DNA of 37,288 bases from Bacteroidales bacterium (GCA_017561665.1 JAFZBQ010000095.1:1-37288); one strand, 5' to 3'; positions 23,399 through 32,946 are shown, counted from the stretch's first letter. Numbers and translations are program-made. The notes: a model not told the origin generated them from the sequence alone.

Positions 23399-24763
23399 CT
23401 ATTGAATATTTTCGGGAACCTTTTCCGCCTCTTTGCGCGACCAGTCACGCATCAGCGCTCGTATCATAATGAAAGCCGCAACCGCCGACACCAGGTCGGA
23501 GGCGGGCATACTCCACCAGACGCCGTCCAATCCCCATACCAACGGAAAGGTGGCCAGGAAAGGCACAAGGAACAGCAACTGGCGTGAGAGCGAGAGAAAT
23601 ATGGCCTTGCGGACATATCCCACGCATTGGAAGAAATTGGTCACCACCGCCTGGAACCCGACAATCGGGAACATCAGCACGGTGATGCGGAAGGCACGGG
23701 CGGCAATGCCCTGAAGCTCAGCATCGCGGGTAAACAGTGACACCGCAAGACGCGGTATGGCCAGGCCGGTTATGAAACCCAATGTCAGCGCTGCCACGGA
23801 ACAAAGGATCGTGAGCCGGAGTACCTCTTTCACGCGCCCCCAGTTGCGGGCACCGTAATTGTAACCGGCAATAGGCTGCATTCCCTGCGTAAGGCCCATC
23901 GTGATGGTGAAGAACAGGAAGCACAGGCGGTTGGAGATACCGTATGCCCCGATTGCCAGATCGCCGCCGTAGCGCTTGAGCTGATTGTTTATGAGAATCA
24001 CCACAAAACAGGAGGCAATGTTCATCAGGAACGGCGACATACCTATAGACAGCGACCTCCAGGCAATCTTCCAGTCGAATTTGAAGACTTCCGGCGCAAA
24101 ATGCAGCACATTGTCCTTGTCGCACAGGATCCTGGTAATCCATATCAGCGCAATTACCTGTGCCAGGATGGTGGCGATTGCGGCGCCGCGGATACCCATC
24201 TTCAATGCGAAAATGAATATCGGGTCCAGGATGATATTGAGAACCACCGCCAGAATGGTGGCCAGCATCGCCAGGCGCGGCCGGCCGGAAGATCGCACCA
24301 CGCCGTTGAGACCGTGATACAGGTGGGAGATGATATTGCCCCACAATATCACCACCATATACTCGCGGGCATATGATATCGTGTTGTCGCTGGCACCGAA
24401 GAAATAGAGTATCGGATTAAGGAAAATGAGGCCGAGAGCTGTGACAAGAGCGCTAATGACCACGTTCAGGATCACCACGTTGCCCAGCACCCGGTTGGCC
24501 AGTTTATAGTCTTTCTGGCCCAGAAGTATGGAAATCAGAGTCGCGGCACCCACGCCTACCAGCGTACCGAAGGCGATGGAGATGTTCATCAGCGGGAAAG
24601 TGACCGCCAGGCCGGATATGGCCATAGGTCCAACCCCCTGCCCGATATATATGCTGTCCACCATATTGTAGAGGGACGTAGCCAGCATCGCAATGATTGC
24701 CGGCGTAGCATACTGTTTGAGCAGTTTGCCTATCTTTTCCGTGCCTAACTCTACGGGAATCAT
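23399..24763 (-). CDS. MATE-family efflux transporter
   Basis: This 454-residue inner-membrane protein has twelve hydrophobic segments in two halves and the MATE features: GTEKIGKLLKQYATPAIIAML at the N-terminus, NMVDSIYIGQGVG in TM1-2, and YNYGARNWGRVKEV between the halves. Family members export drugs or metabolites against a sodium or proton gradient. Its start overlaps the psd stop by four bases (ATGA), so it is coupled to a phospholipid gene, which raises the possibility of a lipid-related substrate. Plain multidrug export remains the default. Confidence 0.9.
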   Translation of the reverse strand: MIPVELGTEKIGKLLKQYATPAIIAMLATSLYNMVDSIYIGQGVGPMAISGLAVTFPLMNISIAFGTLVGVGAATLISILLGQKDYKLANRVLGNVVILNVVISALVTALGLIFLNPILYFFGASDNTISYAREYMVVILWGNIISHLYHGLNGVVRSSGRPRLAMLATILAVVLNIILDPIFIFALKMGIRGAAIATILAQVIALIWITRILCDKDNVLHFAPEVFKFDWKIAWRSLSIGMSPFLMNIASCFVVILINNQLKRYGGDLAIGAYGISNRLCFLFFTITMGLTQGMQPIAGYNYGARNWGRVKEVLRLTILCSVAALTLGFITGLAIPRLAVSLFTRDAELQGIAARAFRITVLMFPIVGFQAVVTNFFQCVGYVRKAIFLSLSRQLLFLVPFLATFPLVWGLDGVWWSMPASDLVSAVAAFIMIRALMRDWSRKEAEKVPENIQ

Positions 24764-25413
24764 AGTTTGATCAAAGGTGTAACACTGCCGACTACCTTGT
24801 CGCCGACTTTAACCAGCGGCTCGACGTCGCCGGGAACGAATATCGTCAGGCGGCTGCCGAACTTGATGAAACCCGACTCGCCGGCCTGGGAACAAGCATC
24901 ACCTTCATGCGCATAACTTACCACGCGGCGGGCCACGATGCCGGCTATCTGACGAAACATTACCTCATGGCCCCCGGCATCACGAACCACCACAGATGTG
25001 TGTTCGTTTTTTTCGGATGCCTTGGGGACGAAAGCAAAGGTATGGGCACCCGGATAATATTTGCTGTAGACGACCTGCCCCCCTATCGGATACCAGTTGA
25101 TATGGACATCGAAAAGCGAAAGGAATACCGATATTTCTGTGCATTCGCAGTTGAAATACTCCTCTACGAATACCTTGCGCACCTCAACGACCTTGCCGTC
25201 GGACGGCGCCACTACCACGGCGGGATCCTGCGTTACAGCTCTGTCGGGTTTTCGGAAAAACATAAACATCATGGACGTCACTATCACACACAATGCGACC
25301 AGCGCCCACTTAAGGAATGGCTGGCGGCAATAGCGCAAGGCCAAAATCGCAACAATCAGGCAAATAATGGTCGTTATCAACGTAAAAGGTATTCCTTCAG
25401 GGTGGAGTCTCAT
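24760..25413 (-). CDS. psd: Phosphatidylserine decarboxylase, short form
   Basis: The enzyme decarboxylates phosphatidylserine to phosphatidylethanolamine at the inner membrane. The 217-residue protein has two N-terminal membrane segments (about 9-27 and 35-53), then the catalytic core with SDGKVVEV, FLSLFDVHINWYPIGG and the self-cleavage site KFGSRL (185-188). Ser187 should become the pyruvoyl group. This is the short Bacteroidota/archaeal type, with FGSR rather than LGST. It sits 1 base after cdsA, whose product supplies the CDP-diacylglycerol for phosphatidylserine synthesis; pssA is not in the window. Confidence 0.92.
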   Translation of the reverse strand: MRLHPEGIPFTLITTIICLIVAILALRYCRQPFLKWALVALCVIVTSMMFMFFRKPDRAVTQDPAVVVAPSDGKVVEVRKVFVEEYFNCECTEISVFLSLFDVHINWYPIGGQVVYSKYYPGAHTFAFVPKASEKNEHTSVVVRDAGGHEVMFRQIAGIVARRVVSYAHEGDACSQAGESGFIKFGSRLTIFVPGDVEPLVKVGDKVVGSVTPLIKL

Positions 25414-25414
25414 A

Positions 25415-26254
25415 TCAAATAATATTTGTTAATACAAAAAACACTGTGACAGCCGGCACTGCAAACAGGGCGCCATCGAAACGGTCCCAGAAACCGCCGT
25501 GGCCCACCATAATGGTCCCTGAATCCTTGACGCCGTAGTGACGCTTAATCAGCGATTCGAACAGGTCGCCGAAAATGCCGAAGACCACCACAATCAAAGC
25601 CGCTGCAAGCCACGCCCACAATTTGATGGAGAAGAAATCCAGCATATAGATACAGGCCGCCGCCGCCAGGGTAAACACGAGGCTGCCGATGGCGCCTGCC
25701 CACGACTTTTTAGGCGAAATGTGAGGTGCCAGTCTGCGACTGTTCTCCTTCTGGCCGAAGGCCATACCCGCCGCATAGGCACTTACGTCGTTTATCCATA
25801 CAAGCACCATCACGGCGATGAACAAAAACGGCGTGTAATTACCCGTACTGTCAAACAGCAGCATCTGGGCAATCATCATCGACGGCAGCATATATGCCAT
25901 CGGGAAGCAGATATCCTGGGCCGTAAGTTTTTCTATGCGATCTTCCCTGTCCAAAACAACTGATATGAGAACCACCAGCAAAAGCGGGAATGCCAGCAGC
26001 AGATAATATAGCGTAGCCTTGTAATACCTGATAAGGAAACTGCCCAGGCAGACGCCGGCAATCAGGCAAAGTGCCAGCACGCGGGTCACGGTGTGGGTGC
26101 CGCGCCCCATCGCCATACGGTAGAATTCATTAGTCATTATCGCCAGCGCGGCGGCAAAGAGAAGCGCGGCGCAAAGCGGATGCAACAAAAGGCACCCTAC
26201 CAGCACTACGACCAGCAGTACCGATGAAATGGACCTTTTGAGAAGCGGTGACAT
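25415..26254 (-). CDS. cdsA: Phosphatidate cytidylyltransferase
   Basis: CdsA makes CDP-diacylglycerol from phosphatidate and CTP, the branch point of phospholipid synthesis. The 279-residue protein has about seven or eight membrane segments. The C-terminal signature is complete: GIFGDLFESLIKRHYGVKD followed by GHGGFWDRFDG, which holds the metal-binding acidic residues. Length is normal. It starts 2 bases after the ftsH stop and is followed by psd, so lipid genes are placed behind the membrane protease gene, as is common in Bacteroidota. Confidence 0.95.
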   Translation of the reverse strand: MSPLLKRSISSVLLVVVLVGCLLLHPLCAALLFAAALAIMTNEFYRMAMGRGTHTVTRVLALCLIAGVCLGSFLIRYYKATLYYLLLAFPLLLVVLISVVLDREDRIEKLTAQDICFPMAYMLPSMMIAQMLLFDSTGNYTPFLFIAVMVLVWINDVSAYAAGMAFGQKENSRRLAPHISPKKSWAGAIGSLVFTLAAAACIYMLDFFSIKLWAWLAAALIVVVFGIFGDLFESLIKRHYGVKDSGTIMVGHGGFWDRFDGALFAVPAVTVFFVLTNII

Positions 26255-26256
26255 AT

Positions 26257-28371
26257 CTAGAACAGTGTCGGAGATTCTACAACAGGAGTGTCTTTTTCAG
26301 CAGGTGATGCAGGTTCTGTCTTGGGAGTCTCTTGGGGCTCCTCCTTCTGTCCTTCTTCAGGCTCTTCGCTTGGTTCCTCCTTAGGTGCTTCTTCGCCTAT
26401 CACGGCATTGGGATTCACTCCGCCGGGACGAGGTCCGAGAATGCGCTCCACATCTTCGGAGAAGATAACCTCGCGCTCCAGCAGCAGCTGTGCCAGCTGT
26501 TCAAACTCTTTGCGATGCTGCTTGAGTACCTTTGTTGCCGTGGCGTGAGCCTGGTCTATAAGTCTCTTGACCTCCTTGTCAATCTCCTCCGCGGTTTTTT
26601 CACTATAGGGTTTGGTGAGCCCCATCTCGTTGCGGCCGGTGGAATCATAATAGGAGACATTGCCGATCTTGTCGCTCATACCAAAGTAGGTCACCATAGC
26701 ATTTGCCTGACGGGTAAGCTTCTCCAAATCATTCAGGGCGCCGGTGGAGATGTCGCCGTTGACCAGCTGCTCCGCCACACGGCCGCCGATGGTAGCCGCC
26801 ATCTCGTCCATCAACTGCTCGCGGGTAGTGAGCTGACGCTCTTCCGGCAGATACCAGGCGGCACCCAGCGCCTGCCCGCGCGGGATGATTGTAACTTTGA
26901 GCAGCGGGTTTGCATGAGGCAATATCCAGCTGACGGTGGCGTGGCCCGCCTCGTGATGGGCAATGGTCTTCTTCTCCTCCGCAGAGATGATCTTGCTCTT
27001 ACGTTCCAGGCCACCCACGATGCGGTCAATCGCATCCAGGAAATCCTGTTTCTCTACATATTCCTTATTGTGGCGGGCGGCGATAAGGGCCGCCTCGTTG
27101 CATACGTTGGCGATGTCGGCGCCGGAGAAACCGGGTGTCTGCTTGGCCAGGAACTCCATATCGAAGCCCGGGGCCAGTTTGATCTTGCGCAAATGCACCT
27201 TGAATATCTCAAGACGCTCCTTCAGTTCGGGAAGGTCGACGTGTATCTGGCGGTCGAAACGGCCGGCACGCATAAGCGCGCTGTCAAGCACGTCGGCACG
27301 GTTGGTGGCAGCCAGTACAATCACGCCGGAATTGCTGCCGAAACCGTCCATCTCAGTGAGCAGCTGGTTGAGGGTGTTCTCCCTCTCGTCGTTGCTAGAA
27401 AAGCCAATATTCTTGCTGCGGCTGCGGCCCACGGCGTCAATCTCGTCTATGAAGACGATGCACGGGGCCTTCTCCTTTGCCTGACGGAAGAGGTCGCGTA
27501 CGCGGGATGCGCCCACGCCAACGAACATCTCCACAAAGTCGGAGCCGGAAATGGAGAAGAACGGCACGTTGGCCTCGCCTGCCACCGCCTTTGCCAGCAA
27601 GGTCTTGCCGGTGCCGGGAGGGCCTACAAGAAGGGCGCCTTTGGGTATCTTGCCGCCCAGTGTGGTGTATTTCTTGGGATTCTTCAGGAAATCGACTATC
27701 TCCATCACTTCAACCTTGGCCTCTTCCAGACCCGCCACATCCTTGAATGTGACCTTGTCCTGATTGTCGCTGTCGAATATTTTGGCCTGCGACTTGCCCA
27801 CATTGAAGATACCGCCGCCGGCGGCGCCTCCGCCCATTCCACGCATCGGCATCACGAACAGCATTATGAAGAATATCACCATCAGGATTATCCAGAGCCA
27901 ATCCATTATGTTGGCCCAGCCGTTGGTGCGCTCTTCTATAACAACTTCAAAGCGGTCCAGCTCGGGAATCTGCTGGAGAACCGCGTCAAACTCGCTCTCC
28001 GCATTGAAGGTATCGGAAACCAGGAAGTAGAAATACGGCCCTTTCTTGGGCTGTGAGCCTTCAGGGAAGTAGTTTTTATAGCGCTCCGCAGCGGTGCTCT
28101 TGACATATACCTCGCCGCGGTTTGTGTTACGGATGAACACCACCTTGGAGACGCTGCCGGTGGGCAGAATCTCGTCGCGGACTTCAAACCACTCTTTCTT
28201 GACGGGATTTGAGCCGCCGCTGGTGGTCCACAAAGTTATCAGACCAAACAGAAGCAGACCGTAAATTATAAAGATAATCCAGCGGGGACGCTTGCCCTTG
28301 CCACCTCCTGGCAGAGAAAACTTGCCGGGCCATTTGTTCCCTTTGTCGGGTGTATTCTCGTTATTGTTCAT
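26257..28371 (-). CDS. ftsH: ATP-dependent zinc metalloprotease FtsH
   Basis: FtsH is a membrane-anchored AAA+ protease that degrades membrane and short-lived cytoplasmic proteins. I chose the ATG at 28371 ([14 protein letters not shown]), which overlaps the rsfS end by 11 bases; an earlier in-frame start would lie deep inside rsfS. The 704-residue product has two membrane segments (about 31-49 and 157-174) around a periplasmic domain, Walker A GPPGTGKT (250-257), the second region of homology [20 protein letters not shown], and the zinc motif HEAGH (473-477). The tail after about 650 is rich in Pro and Glu. A glycine-rich linker ([10 protein letters not shown]) follows the second membrane segment. 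Confidence 0.95.
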   Translation of the reverse strand: MNNNENTPDKGNKWPGKFSLPGGGKGKRPRWIIFIIYGLLLFGLITLWTTSGGSNPVKKEWFEVRDEILPTGSVSKVVFIRNTNRGEVYVKSTAAERYKNYFPEGSQPKKGPYFYFLVSDTFNAESEFDAVLQQIPELDRFEVVIEERTNGWANIMDWLWIILMVIFFIMLFVMPMRGMGGGAAGGGIFNVGKSQAKIFDSDNQDKVTFKDVAGLEEAKVEVMEIVDFLKNPKKYTTLGGKIPKGALLVGPPGTGKTLLAKAVAGEANVPFFSISGSDFVEMFVGVGASRVRDLFRQAKEKAPCIVFIDEIDAVGRSRSKNIGFSSNDERENTLNQLLTEMDGFGSNSGVIVLAATNRADVLDSALMRAGRFDRQIHVDLPELKERLEIFKVHLRKIKLAPGFDMEFLAKQTPGFSGADIANVCNEAALIAARHNKEYVEKQDFLDAIDRIVGGLERKSKIISAEEKKTIAHHEAGHATVSWILPHANPLLKVTIIPRGQALGAAWYLPEERQLTTREQLMDEMAATIGGRVAEQLVNGDISTGALNDLEKLTRQANAMVTYFGMSDKIGNVSYYDSTGRNEMGLTKPYSEKTAEEIDKEVKRLIDQAHATATKVLKQHRKEFEQLAQLLLEREVIFSEDVERILGPRPGGVNPNAVIGEEAPKEEPSEEPEEGQKEEPQETPKTEPASPAEKDTPVVESPTLF

Positions 28372-28729
28372 CGTCGTTGAAATTAGTTTTTTCCGCATCA
28401 GACCAAAGATCTTCCAGACGATAGAAATCGCGGTATTCCGTCTGGAAAACGTGCACCACAATATCGCCATAGTCCAGGATTACCCAGAAGGCATTTTCGC
28501 GCCCCTGACTGCGGATGGGGTCGCGGTGGCACTCGGTCCACATCTTCTCTACGATATTGTCGCTGATAGCCACCACCTGGGTGGTGCTGTCGGCATTGCA
28601 TATCACAAAATTGTCGGTTATGGCCGTGCCGATAGCGGACAAGTCCATCGCCACCACACCCTTCGCCTTCTTGTCCAGCATAGCCTCGGCTATCACTTTT
28701 ATTTCTTTGTTTTCCGTTTCGTTATTCAT
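28361..28729 (-). CDS. rsfS: Ribosome silencing factor RsfS
   Basis: RsfS binds ribosomal protein uL14 and stops the subunits from joining when nutrients are short. The 122-residue protein has the RsfS/Iojap features: an N-terminal helix, then DLSAIGTAITDNFVICNADSTTQV, and WVILDYGDIVVHVFQTEYRDFYRLEDLW. The final segment (YRDFYRLEDLW) is the most characteristic. It is the first gene of the long minus-strand operon and overlaps ftsH by 11 bases. Confidence 0.93.
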   Translation of the reverse strand: MNNETENKEIKVIAEAMLDKKAKGVVAMDLSAIGTAITDNFVICNADSTTQVVAISDNIVEKMWTECHRDPIRSQGRENAFWVILDYGDIVVHVFQTEYRDFYRLEDLWSDAEKTNFNDDEQ

Positions 28730-28766
28730 AAATAAACACTTAATTTCGCATGTTATTCCGAATTTA

Positions 28767-28774
28767 CAAATGTA
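28767..28774 (-). promoter_or_regulatory. -7 element of the rsfS-ftsH operon
   Basis: On the minus strand TACATTTG matches TAnnTTTG. A TTG lies at 28798-28796, 21 bases upstream, slightly longer than the usual spacing. The element lies immediately in front of, and shares one base with, the plus-strand birA start codon, so the two transcripts overlap at their 5' ends. Confidence 0.6.
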
Positions 28775-29481
28775 TGAAAATTATATGGTATAACACAATC
28801 GAATCCACAAATTCGGCGATGGAAAATTCGCGTTCAAACCTCCGCGACCGGGAGGTGTGGGCCGCCCGATTCCAGAGCGCCGGAAAAGGACAGAAAGGGA
28901 ACGTGTGGTGCAGCAATCCGGGGGACAATCTCACCTTCTCTGTTTATCTCCGGCACAATGGCATCGCCGCCCGTGACCAGTTTGTGATATGCCAGGGAGT
29001 ATCGCTAGGCGTCTGTGATTACCTTGCGGCAAAAGGGGTGGCCGCATCCATCAAGTGGCCAAACGACATCTACGTCGGAGAGAAGAAAATATGCGGAATC
29101 CTTATATCGAACACGGTCGGCGGCGAGGCGTTGATCGATACCGTCGCCGGCATCGGGCTCAACCTCAACCAACGTGAATTTCCGGATTGGATACCAAACC
29201 CTATCTCGTTGAGTCAATTAACGGGAAACATATATGTTATAGAGGATGAACTTCCTCTCTTGATTAAAGCGATACTGGATGTTTATGACGCCGACGGCGG
29301 CGATACGGCGGGCCGGTATCTAAGCAAACTTTATCTCAAGGACTATCCTCACAGATTCACCGACACCGCCTCCGGCGATTGCTTTGAAGGCATCATCACC
29401 GGCGTAAAAAACGACGGCCGCCTCGAAGTGAAGACGGCCGACGGTTTAAGGTATTTCGCTTTTAAGGAAATCGCCTATTAG
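28774..29481 (+). CDS. birA: Biotin-[acetyl-CoA-carboxylase] ligase
   Basis: The enzyme makes biotinyl-AMP and attaches biotin to carboxylase subunits. I chose the ATG at 28774, giving MKIIWYNTIESTNSAM and 235 residues; an in-frame ATG 24 bases earlier adds only a poor leader. The biotin loop GKGQKGNVWCSNPG and KWPNDIYVGEKKICGIL are present, followed by the C-terminal SH3-like domain. There is no N-terminal helix-turn-helix, so it is the non-repressor type. Its stop overlaps the rpe stop on the opposite strand. Confidence 0.93.
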   Translation: MKIIWYNTIESTNSAMENSRSNLRDREVWAARFQSAGKGQKGNVWCSNPGDNLTFSVYLRHNGIAARDQFVICQGVSLGVCDYLAAKGVAASIKWPNDIYVGEKKICGILISNTVGGEALIDTVAGIGLNLNQREFPDWIPNPISLSQLTGNIYVIEDELPLLIKAILDVYDADGGDTAGRYLSKLYLKDYPHRFTDTASGDCFEGIITGVKNDGRLEVKTADGLRYFAFKEIAY

Positions 29482-30128
29482 GCATTAGCCATAAAAGAAA
29501 TCGTCTTTAGCGGATCTTTCGAACAGAATACTGAACTTCCGGCAACAAAGGCATCCACGCCCGCTTCTGCCAGCATGGCGACGTTATCCTCTCCCACTCC
29601 GCCGTCTATCTCTATCAGGCACTTGCTTCCGGAATCGGCAATCATCTTGCGCATCTTGCGCACCTTTGCCACCGAGCCGGGAATGAACTTCTGCCCTCCG
29701 AAGCCGGGGTTCACCGACATTATCAGAGCAAGGTCTATGTCGCCAAGCACATCTTCCAGCAACGATACGTTTGTGTGTGGATTAAGCGCCACACCCGCCT
29801 TCATGCCGCAGTCGTGAATTGCAGCGATGGTACGGTTCAGGTGGGTGCAGGCCTCGATATGCACGGTGAGATACTCCACGCCCAGCTTAGCGAATCTCTC
29901 GATATAATTATCGGGATTCACTATCATCAGGTGGGCATCCATCGGCTTTCTGGCGACCGCAGCTATACGTTCTACGACGGGGAATCCGAATGAGAGATTG
30001 GGCACGAAAACTCCGTCCATGATGTCCAGATGCAGCCATGTGCATTCCGATGCGTTGAGCATTTCTATATCCCTTGCCAGATTACCGAAGTCGGCTGACA
30101 GGACTGATGGTGCAATAATATTCTTCAT
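29478..30128 (-). CDS. rpe: Ribulose-phosphate 3-epimerase
   Basis: Rpe interconverts ribulose 5-phosphate and xylulose 5-phosphate in the pentose phosphate pathway. The ATG at 30128 gives MKNIIAPSVLSADFGNL and 216 residues; a longer in-frame start lies inside lptD. Family motifs are HLDIMDGVFVPNLSFG (metal-binding His and Asp), VEYLTVHIEA, MSVNPGFGGQKF and EIDGGV. It is 16 bases downstream of lptD on the same strand and its end overlaps the birA stop by four bases. Confidence 0.95.
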   Translation of the reverse strand: MKNIIAPSVLSADFGNLARDIEMLNASECTWLHLDIMDGVFVPNLSFGFPVVERIAAVARKPMDAHLMIVNPDNYIERFAKLGVEYLTVHIEACTHLNRTIAAIHDCGMKAGVALNPHTNVSLLEDVLGDIDLALIMSVNPGFGGQKFIPGSVAKVRKMRKMIADSGSKCLIEIDGGVGEDNVAMLAEAGVDAFVAGSSVFCSKDPLKTISFMANA

Positions 30129-30144
30129 AGTCGATCGTATTACT

Positions 30145-32877
30145 TTATTTATCCCAGAAGCTGGAGGACTTGTCATATTTGAGCAGGCTGCTCAGGGTAG
30201 AAGCGTTGGCTGCTATTCTGAATCCCCAGCTCTGCCACTTTCCGGTAGGCACCCACGAGACACTTATGTTGAAACAGTGCAGGTCATATGTAGCACTCAG
30301 CTGAGATGTCGTCATAGAAAAAGTACTCAAATCAAAACCGGTATTCAACGAGAAGTTCAGAGCCTTTGTCAGTCTCAACTGGCCGCTCATGGTGGCAGTC
30401 CGGGTCCATTTGTTGACCTTTTGCAGCTGGTTGTTGGTATAACTGTACGACCCGTTGTAGGACATATTCAAACTGAAACTCAGGCTCCACGGAATCTCCG
30501 GATTCAGATAGTAAAGCCAACCGCCCGGAATATATTCTCCGGTGAGCGGGTGATAATAGATTCTGTAGTATTCCTGCTCCTTCGACCCGGTGGACGATGC
30601 ATCCTTGCGTCCGTCATTGCCGTTGATAGATCCCTTGCCGTTAAGCGAATAGGACATTGAAGCCGACGCATTGGTGATGCGGGCAAGTTTGTGCTTGGTG
30701 ATAACCAGGAACTTGTTGCAGCGGGCGCCGCGATCGTTTACGTCGTACGGGTCGAGAGTCAAATTACCGTTGATGCCGACCTTGCCGAACACGGTAGTAC
30801 TACCGCTGATGGATATGTTGGACATCCTGAGCGAATCGGCCAGGAAATTGTACGACCCACCGACGCTTAACTGGTCTATCAGCTTGATTTTCTTGGTTCC
30901 GACACCCGTGGTGTCTTTCTGGTCCTTGACCTTGGCCTCCAGGTTGTTTCCGAAAGAGAAACTCATGGAACCGCTGCGGCCCTTGCCGGGAGGGCTGTTC
31001 ATCTGACCGGCGTAGATGTTGTATTCCTTTTCTACTTCTTCCCCTTTGCTGTTAAGGTAAGACAGCACGCGCCAGCCGTTTGCGGCGGTGCCCAACTCGG
31101 GCTGATATGACAGACTGATGGAAGGGGTAATCATATGCCTGATGGCCTGCAGGTTGCCCTTGGGGTTGAACTGGAACAGACCATAAATTCGGGTACTCAT
31201 TGATATTGAGGCCGAATATGTCTGCGTAAATCCCAGCGTGGAAAACTGCTTTGACATTACCGTCTCCACCTTGTCGGTTTCAGCATTATAGAACTGCGTG
31301 GATTTACGGAAGTACATATTGGCTCCGTAGTTGATACCCGGAGAGAAGTTCAAATACTTGAGCAGCGTGAACGACGGCAGACCGATGGTAATTTTGTGAT
31401 TCATGCCGTTGTTGAACTTGTCGGTAAAGCCCTCCTGCATAAACTCACTCGCCTTGAAGTTGATCTTGTTCTGGAAAGAGGTGCTGTAACTGAACGATAT
31501 CTGCTCGTAGAACCGCTCCTTGCCCACACGCACCTTGCGCTTGAACGGGAAGAAACGGTTTACAGTGAAGGTCATGTTAGGCAGCGTGAACACATACGAA
31601 CTGTCCTTGGTGTTCTGGCTGTGGAGCATGTTCAGTGAGATGCTGCCGAATCCGAGATTCTTGGAATAGGAGATTGACGACGATGTCTGGCTCTGAACAG
31701 CCTCCGACACGCTGGTGGAGTTGTAACGGCTGTTGGAAGGGCTGGAGAAGTTTACGGAAGCGCGGAAGGTGGTTCCGGGACGCGCCTTGGCATCCTGTGC
31801 GTGCGACCATTTTACACCGAAGTTCTTGGACTCGTTGTAACTGGGCGTACCCTTCTCGCCCGTCTTGTCGACCGAATAAGTGATATTCATGTCGCCGTTA
31901 TAGGCGTATCTCTTTTTGTAGCGGGAGGTGAACTCCAGCGCCCACGAACCATAGCTGTATATATCACCCGAAAGGGCAACGTCAATGTGGTCGTTGATTA
32001 CCACGTAATAGCCAAGGTCCCTCAGATAAAGGCCGCGGGTCTTCTCTTCTCCGTAGGTCGGCATCATGATACCGCTGGCGCGGTCGGGCATCTCGGGCAC
32101 GAAACCGAACGGCAGCGCCAGAGGCAGCGGCACATCCTCCACCACCAGGTAAGCCGGGCCGAACACGGTGTGCTGTGTTGGTTTGGTGATGATTTTTGCC
32201 GCCGTCATCTGCAGGTAGTAGTGCGGATGCTCTGCGTTGCAGACTGTATATTTACCGCCTGCTATATTCACCGACTGGTCTTCCAGCATCTTGAGTTTCT
32301 CACCCCGCAGTTCGCCCTCCTTCTGGTTGGTGACCATATTCTTGATGCGCGCCTTCTGGGTGTCGAAACTGTAATATATCTCCTCCATCTTGTACTCCGT
32401 CTTGCCGTCCTTGAGTACCGGCATGCCTTTCCACTGGTTCTGATAGTCCTTGGTGCCGCGGGCGTACACGATGTTGTGATCCAGGTCGTAGGCCATATAG
32501 TCGGCCTTGATCTCTGTTTTGCCATACTTGACGGAGACATCGCCGTAATAGTAGATAACTCTGCGGCCATTGGTAAAATCTTCTATGACAGAATCCTTTG
32601 CAGCAGAAAACGCCGGACGTTCCAGCGCGCTCTTGGGTTTTACGGGCTTTTGGAGGGAATCGGGCAATGCCATCAGGGAGTCCGGCAGAGCCATCAGGGA
32701 ATCGGGCGGTGCCAGAATGGAACCATCCGGGGCTATCAGCGTATCCGGTAGCGGGAAATCATCCAGTCGGGACTCTTCCAGACGCGGTGCCTGGAGTGTG
32801 TCTACAACCTGCCCCATCGCCACTAAACTCTGGCACAATATTATCAACAACACGAATATGTATCTGGAGCGTCGCAC
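30145..32877 (-). CDS. lptD: LptD/OstA-like outer-membrane protein
   Basis: This 910-residue protein starts with a signal peptide (cut near MGQ, residue 23), then a proline-rich segment with three PDSLMAL-type repeats, an OstA-type N-terminal domain (RVIYYYGDVSVKYGKTEIKADYMAYDL), and a large beta-barrel of alternating aromatic strands. It corresponds to the putative LPS-assembly protein of Bacteroidota, which inserts lipopolysaccharide in the outer leaflet. It ends in FWDK, not a classical C-terminal aromatic signal. A consensus promoter lies 35-64 bases upstream. Confidence 0.88.
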   Translation of the reverse strand: MRRSRYIFVLLIILCQSLVAMGQVVDTLQAPRLEESRLDDFPLPDTLIAPDGSILAPPDSLMALPDSLMALPDSLQKPVKPKSALERPAFSAAKDSVIEDFTNGRRVIYYYGDVSVKYGKTEIKADYMAYDLDHNIVYARGTKDYQNQWKGMPVLKDGKTEYKMEEIYYSFDTQKARIKNMVTNQKEGELRGEKLKMLEDQSVNIAGGKYTVCNAEHPHYYLQMTAAKIITKPTQHTVFGPAYLVVEDVPLPLALPFGFVPEMPDRASGIMMPTYGEEKTRGLYLRDLGYYVVINDHIDVALSGDIYSYGSWALEFTSRYKKRYAYNGDMNITYSVDKTGEKGTPSYNESKNFGVKWSHAQDAKARPGTTFRASVNFSSPSNSRYNSTSVSEAVQSQTSSSISYSKNLGFGSISLNMLHSQNTKDSSYVFTLPNMTFTVNRFFPFKRKVRVGKERFYEQISFSYSTSFQNKINFKASEFMQEGFTDKFNNGMNHKITIGLPSFTLLKYLNFSPGINYGANMYFRKSTQFYNAETDKVETVMSKQFSTLGFTQTYSASISMSTRIYGLFQFNPKGNLQAIRHMITPSISLSYQPELGTAANGWRVLSYLNSKGEEVEKEYNIYAGQMNSPPGKGRSGSMSFSFGNNLEAKVKDQKDTTGVGTKKIKLIDQLSVGGSYNFLADSLRMSNISISGSTTVFGKVGINGNLTLDPYDVNDRGARCNKFLVITKHKLARITNASASMSYSLNGKGSINGNDGRKDASSTGSKEQEYYRIYYHPLTGEYIPGGWLYYLNPEIPWSLSFSLNMSYNGSYSYTNNQLQKVNKWTRTATMSGQLRLTKALNFSLNTGFDLSTFSMTTSQLSATYDLHCFNISVSWVPTGKWQSWGFRIAANASTLSSLLKYDKSSSFWDK
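32651..32713. repeat. Three 21-base tandem repeats within lptD
   Basis: Units at 32651-32671, 32672-32692 and 32693-32713 differ by a few bases and encode, on the minus strand, the PDSLMAL heptad three times with variation. They lie in the linker just after the signal peptide. In-phase units suggest that copy number could change by slippage without a frameshift. Confidence 0.85.
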
Positions 32878-32903
32878 GCCGATGCTTTCTGATCGAAATA
32901 TAT

Positions 32904-32911
32904 TATCTTTG
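32904..32911 (+). promoter_or_regulatory. -7 element of the amidase gene
   Basis: TATCTTTG matches TAnnTTTG. The -33 region has no TTG at the usual distance. It abuts the minus-strand -7 element of lptD. Transcription would start about 29 bases before the amidase ATG. Confidence 0.6.
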
Positions 32912-32941
32912 CAAAAATACGGATTTATAATCGTTTTACAA
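32912..32941 (-). promoter_or_regulatory. Promoter of lptD-rpe
   Basis: On the minus strand TTG (32941-32939), exactly 19 bases, then TATTTTTG (32919-32912). It abuts the plus-strand element, and together they form a near-palindrome. The expected lptD leader is about 28 bases. Confidence 0.7.
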
Positions 32942-32946
32942 CTAAT

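Noticed and set aside
26332-28056. Long open frame (about 574 codons) on the plus strand opposite ftsH
   Set aside because: It is the complement of a certain ftsH gene, with no promoter or domain, and has the low-complexity look of an antisense frame.
31801-32751. Open frame of about 316 codons opposite lptD
   Set aside because: It lies wholly within lptD, has no separate promoter and matches no family.
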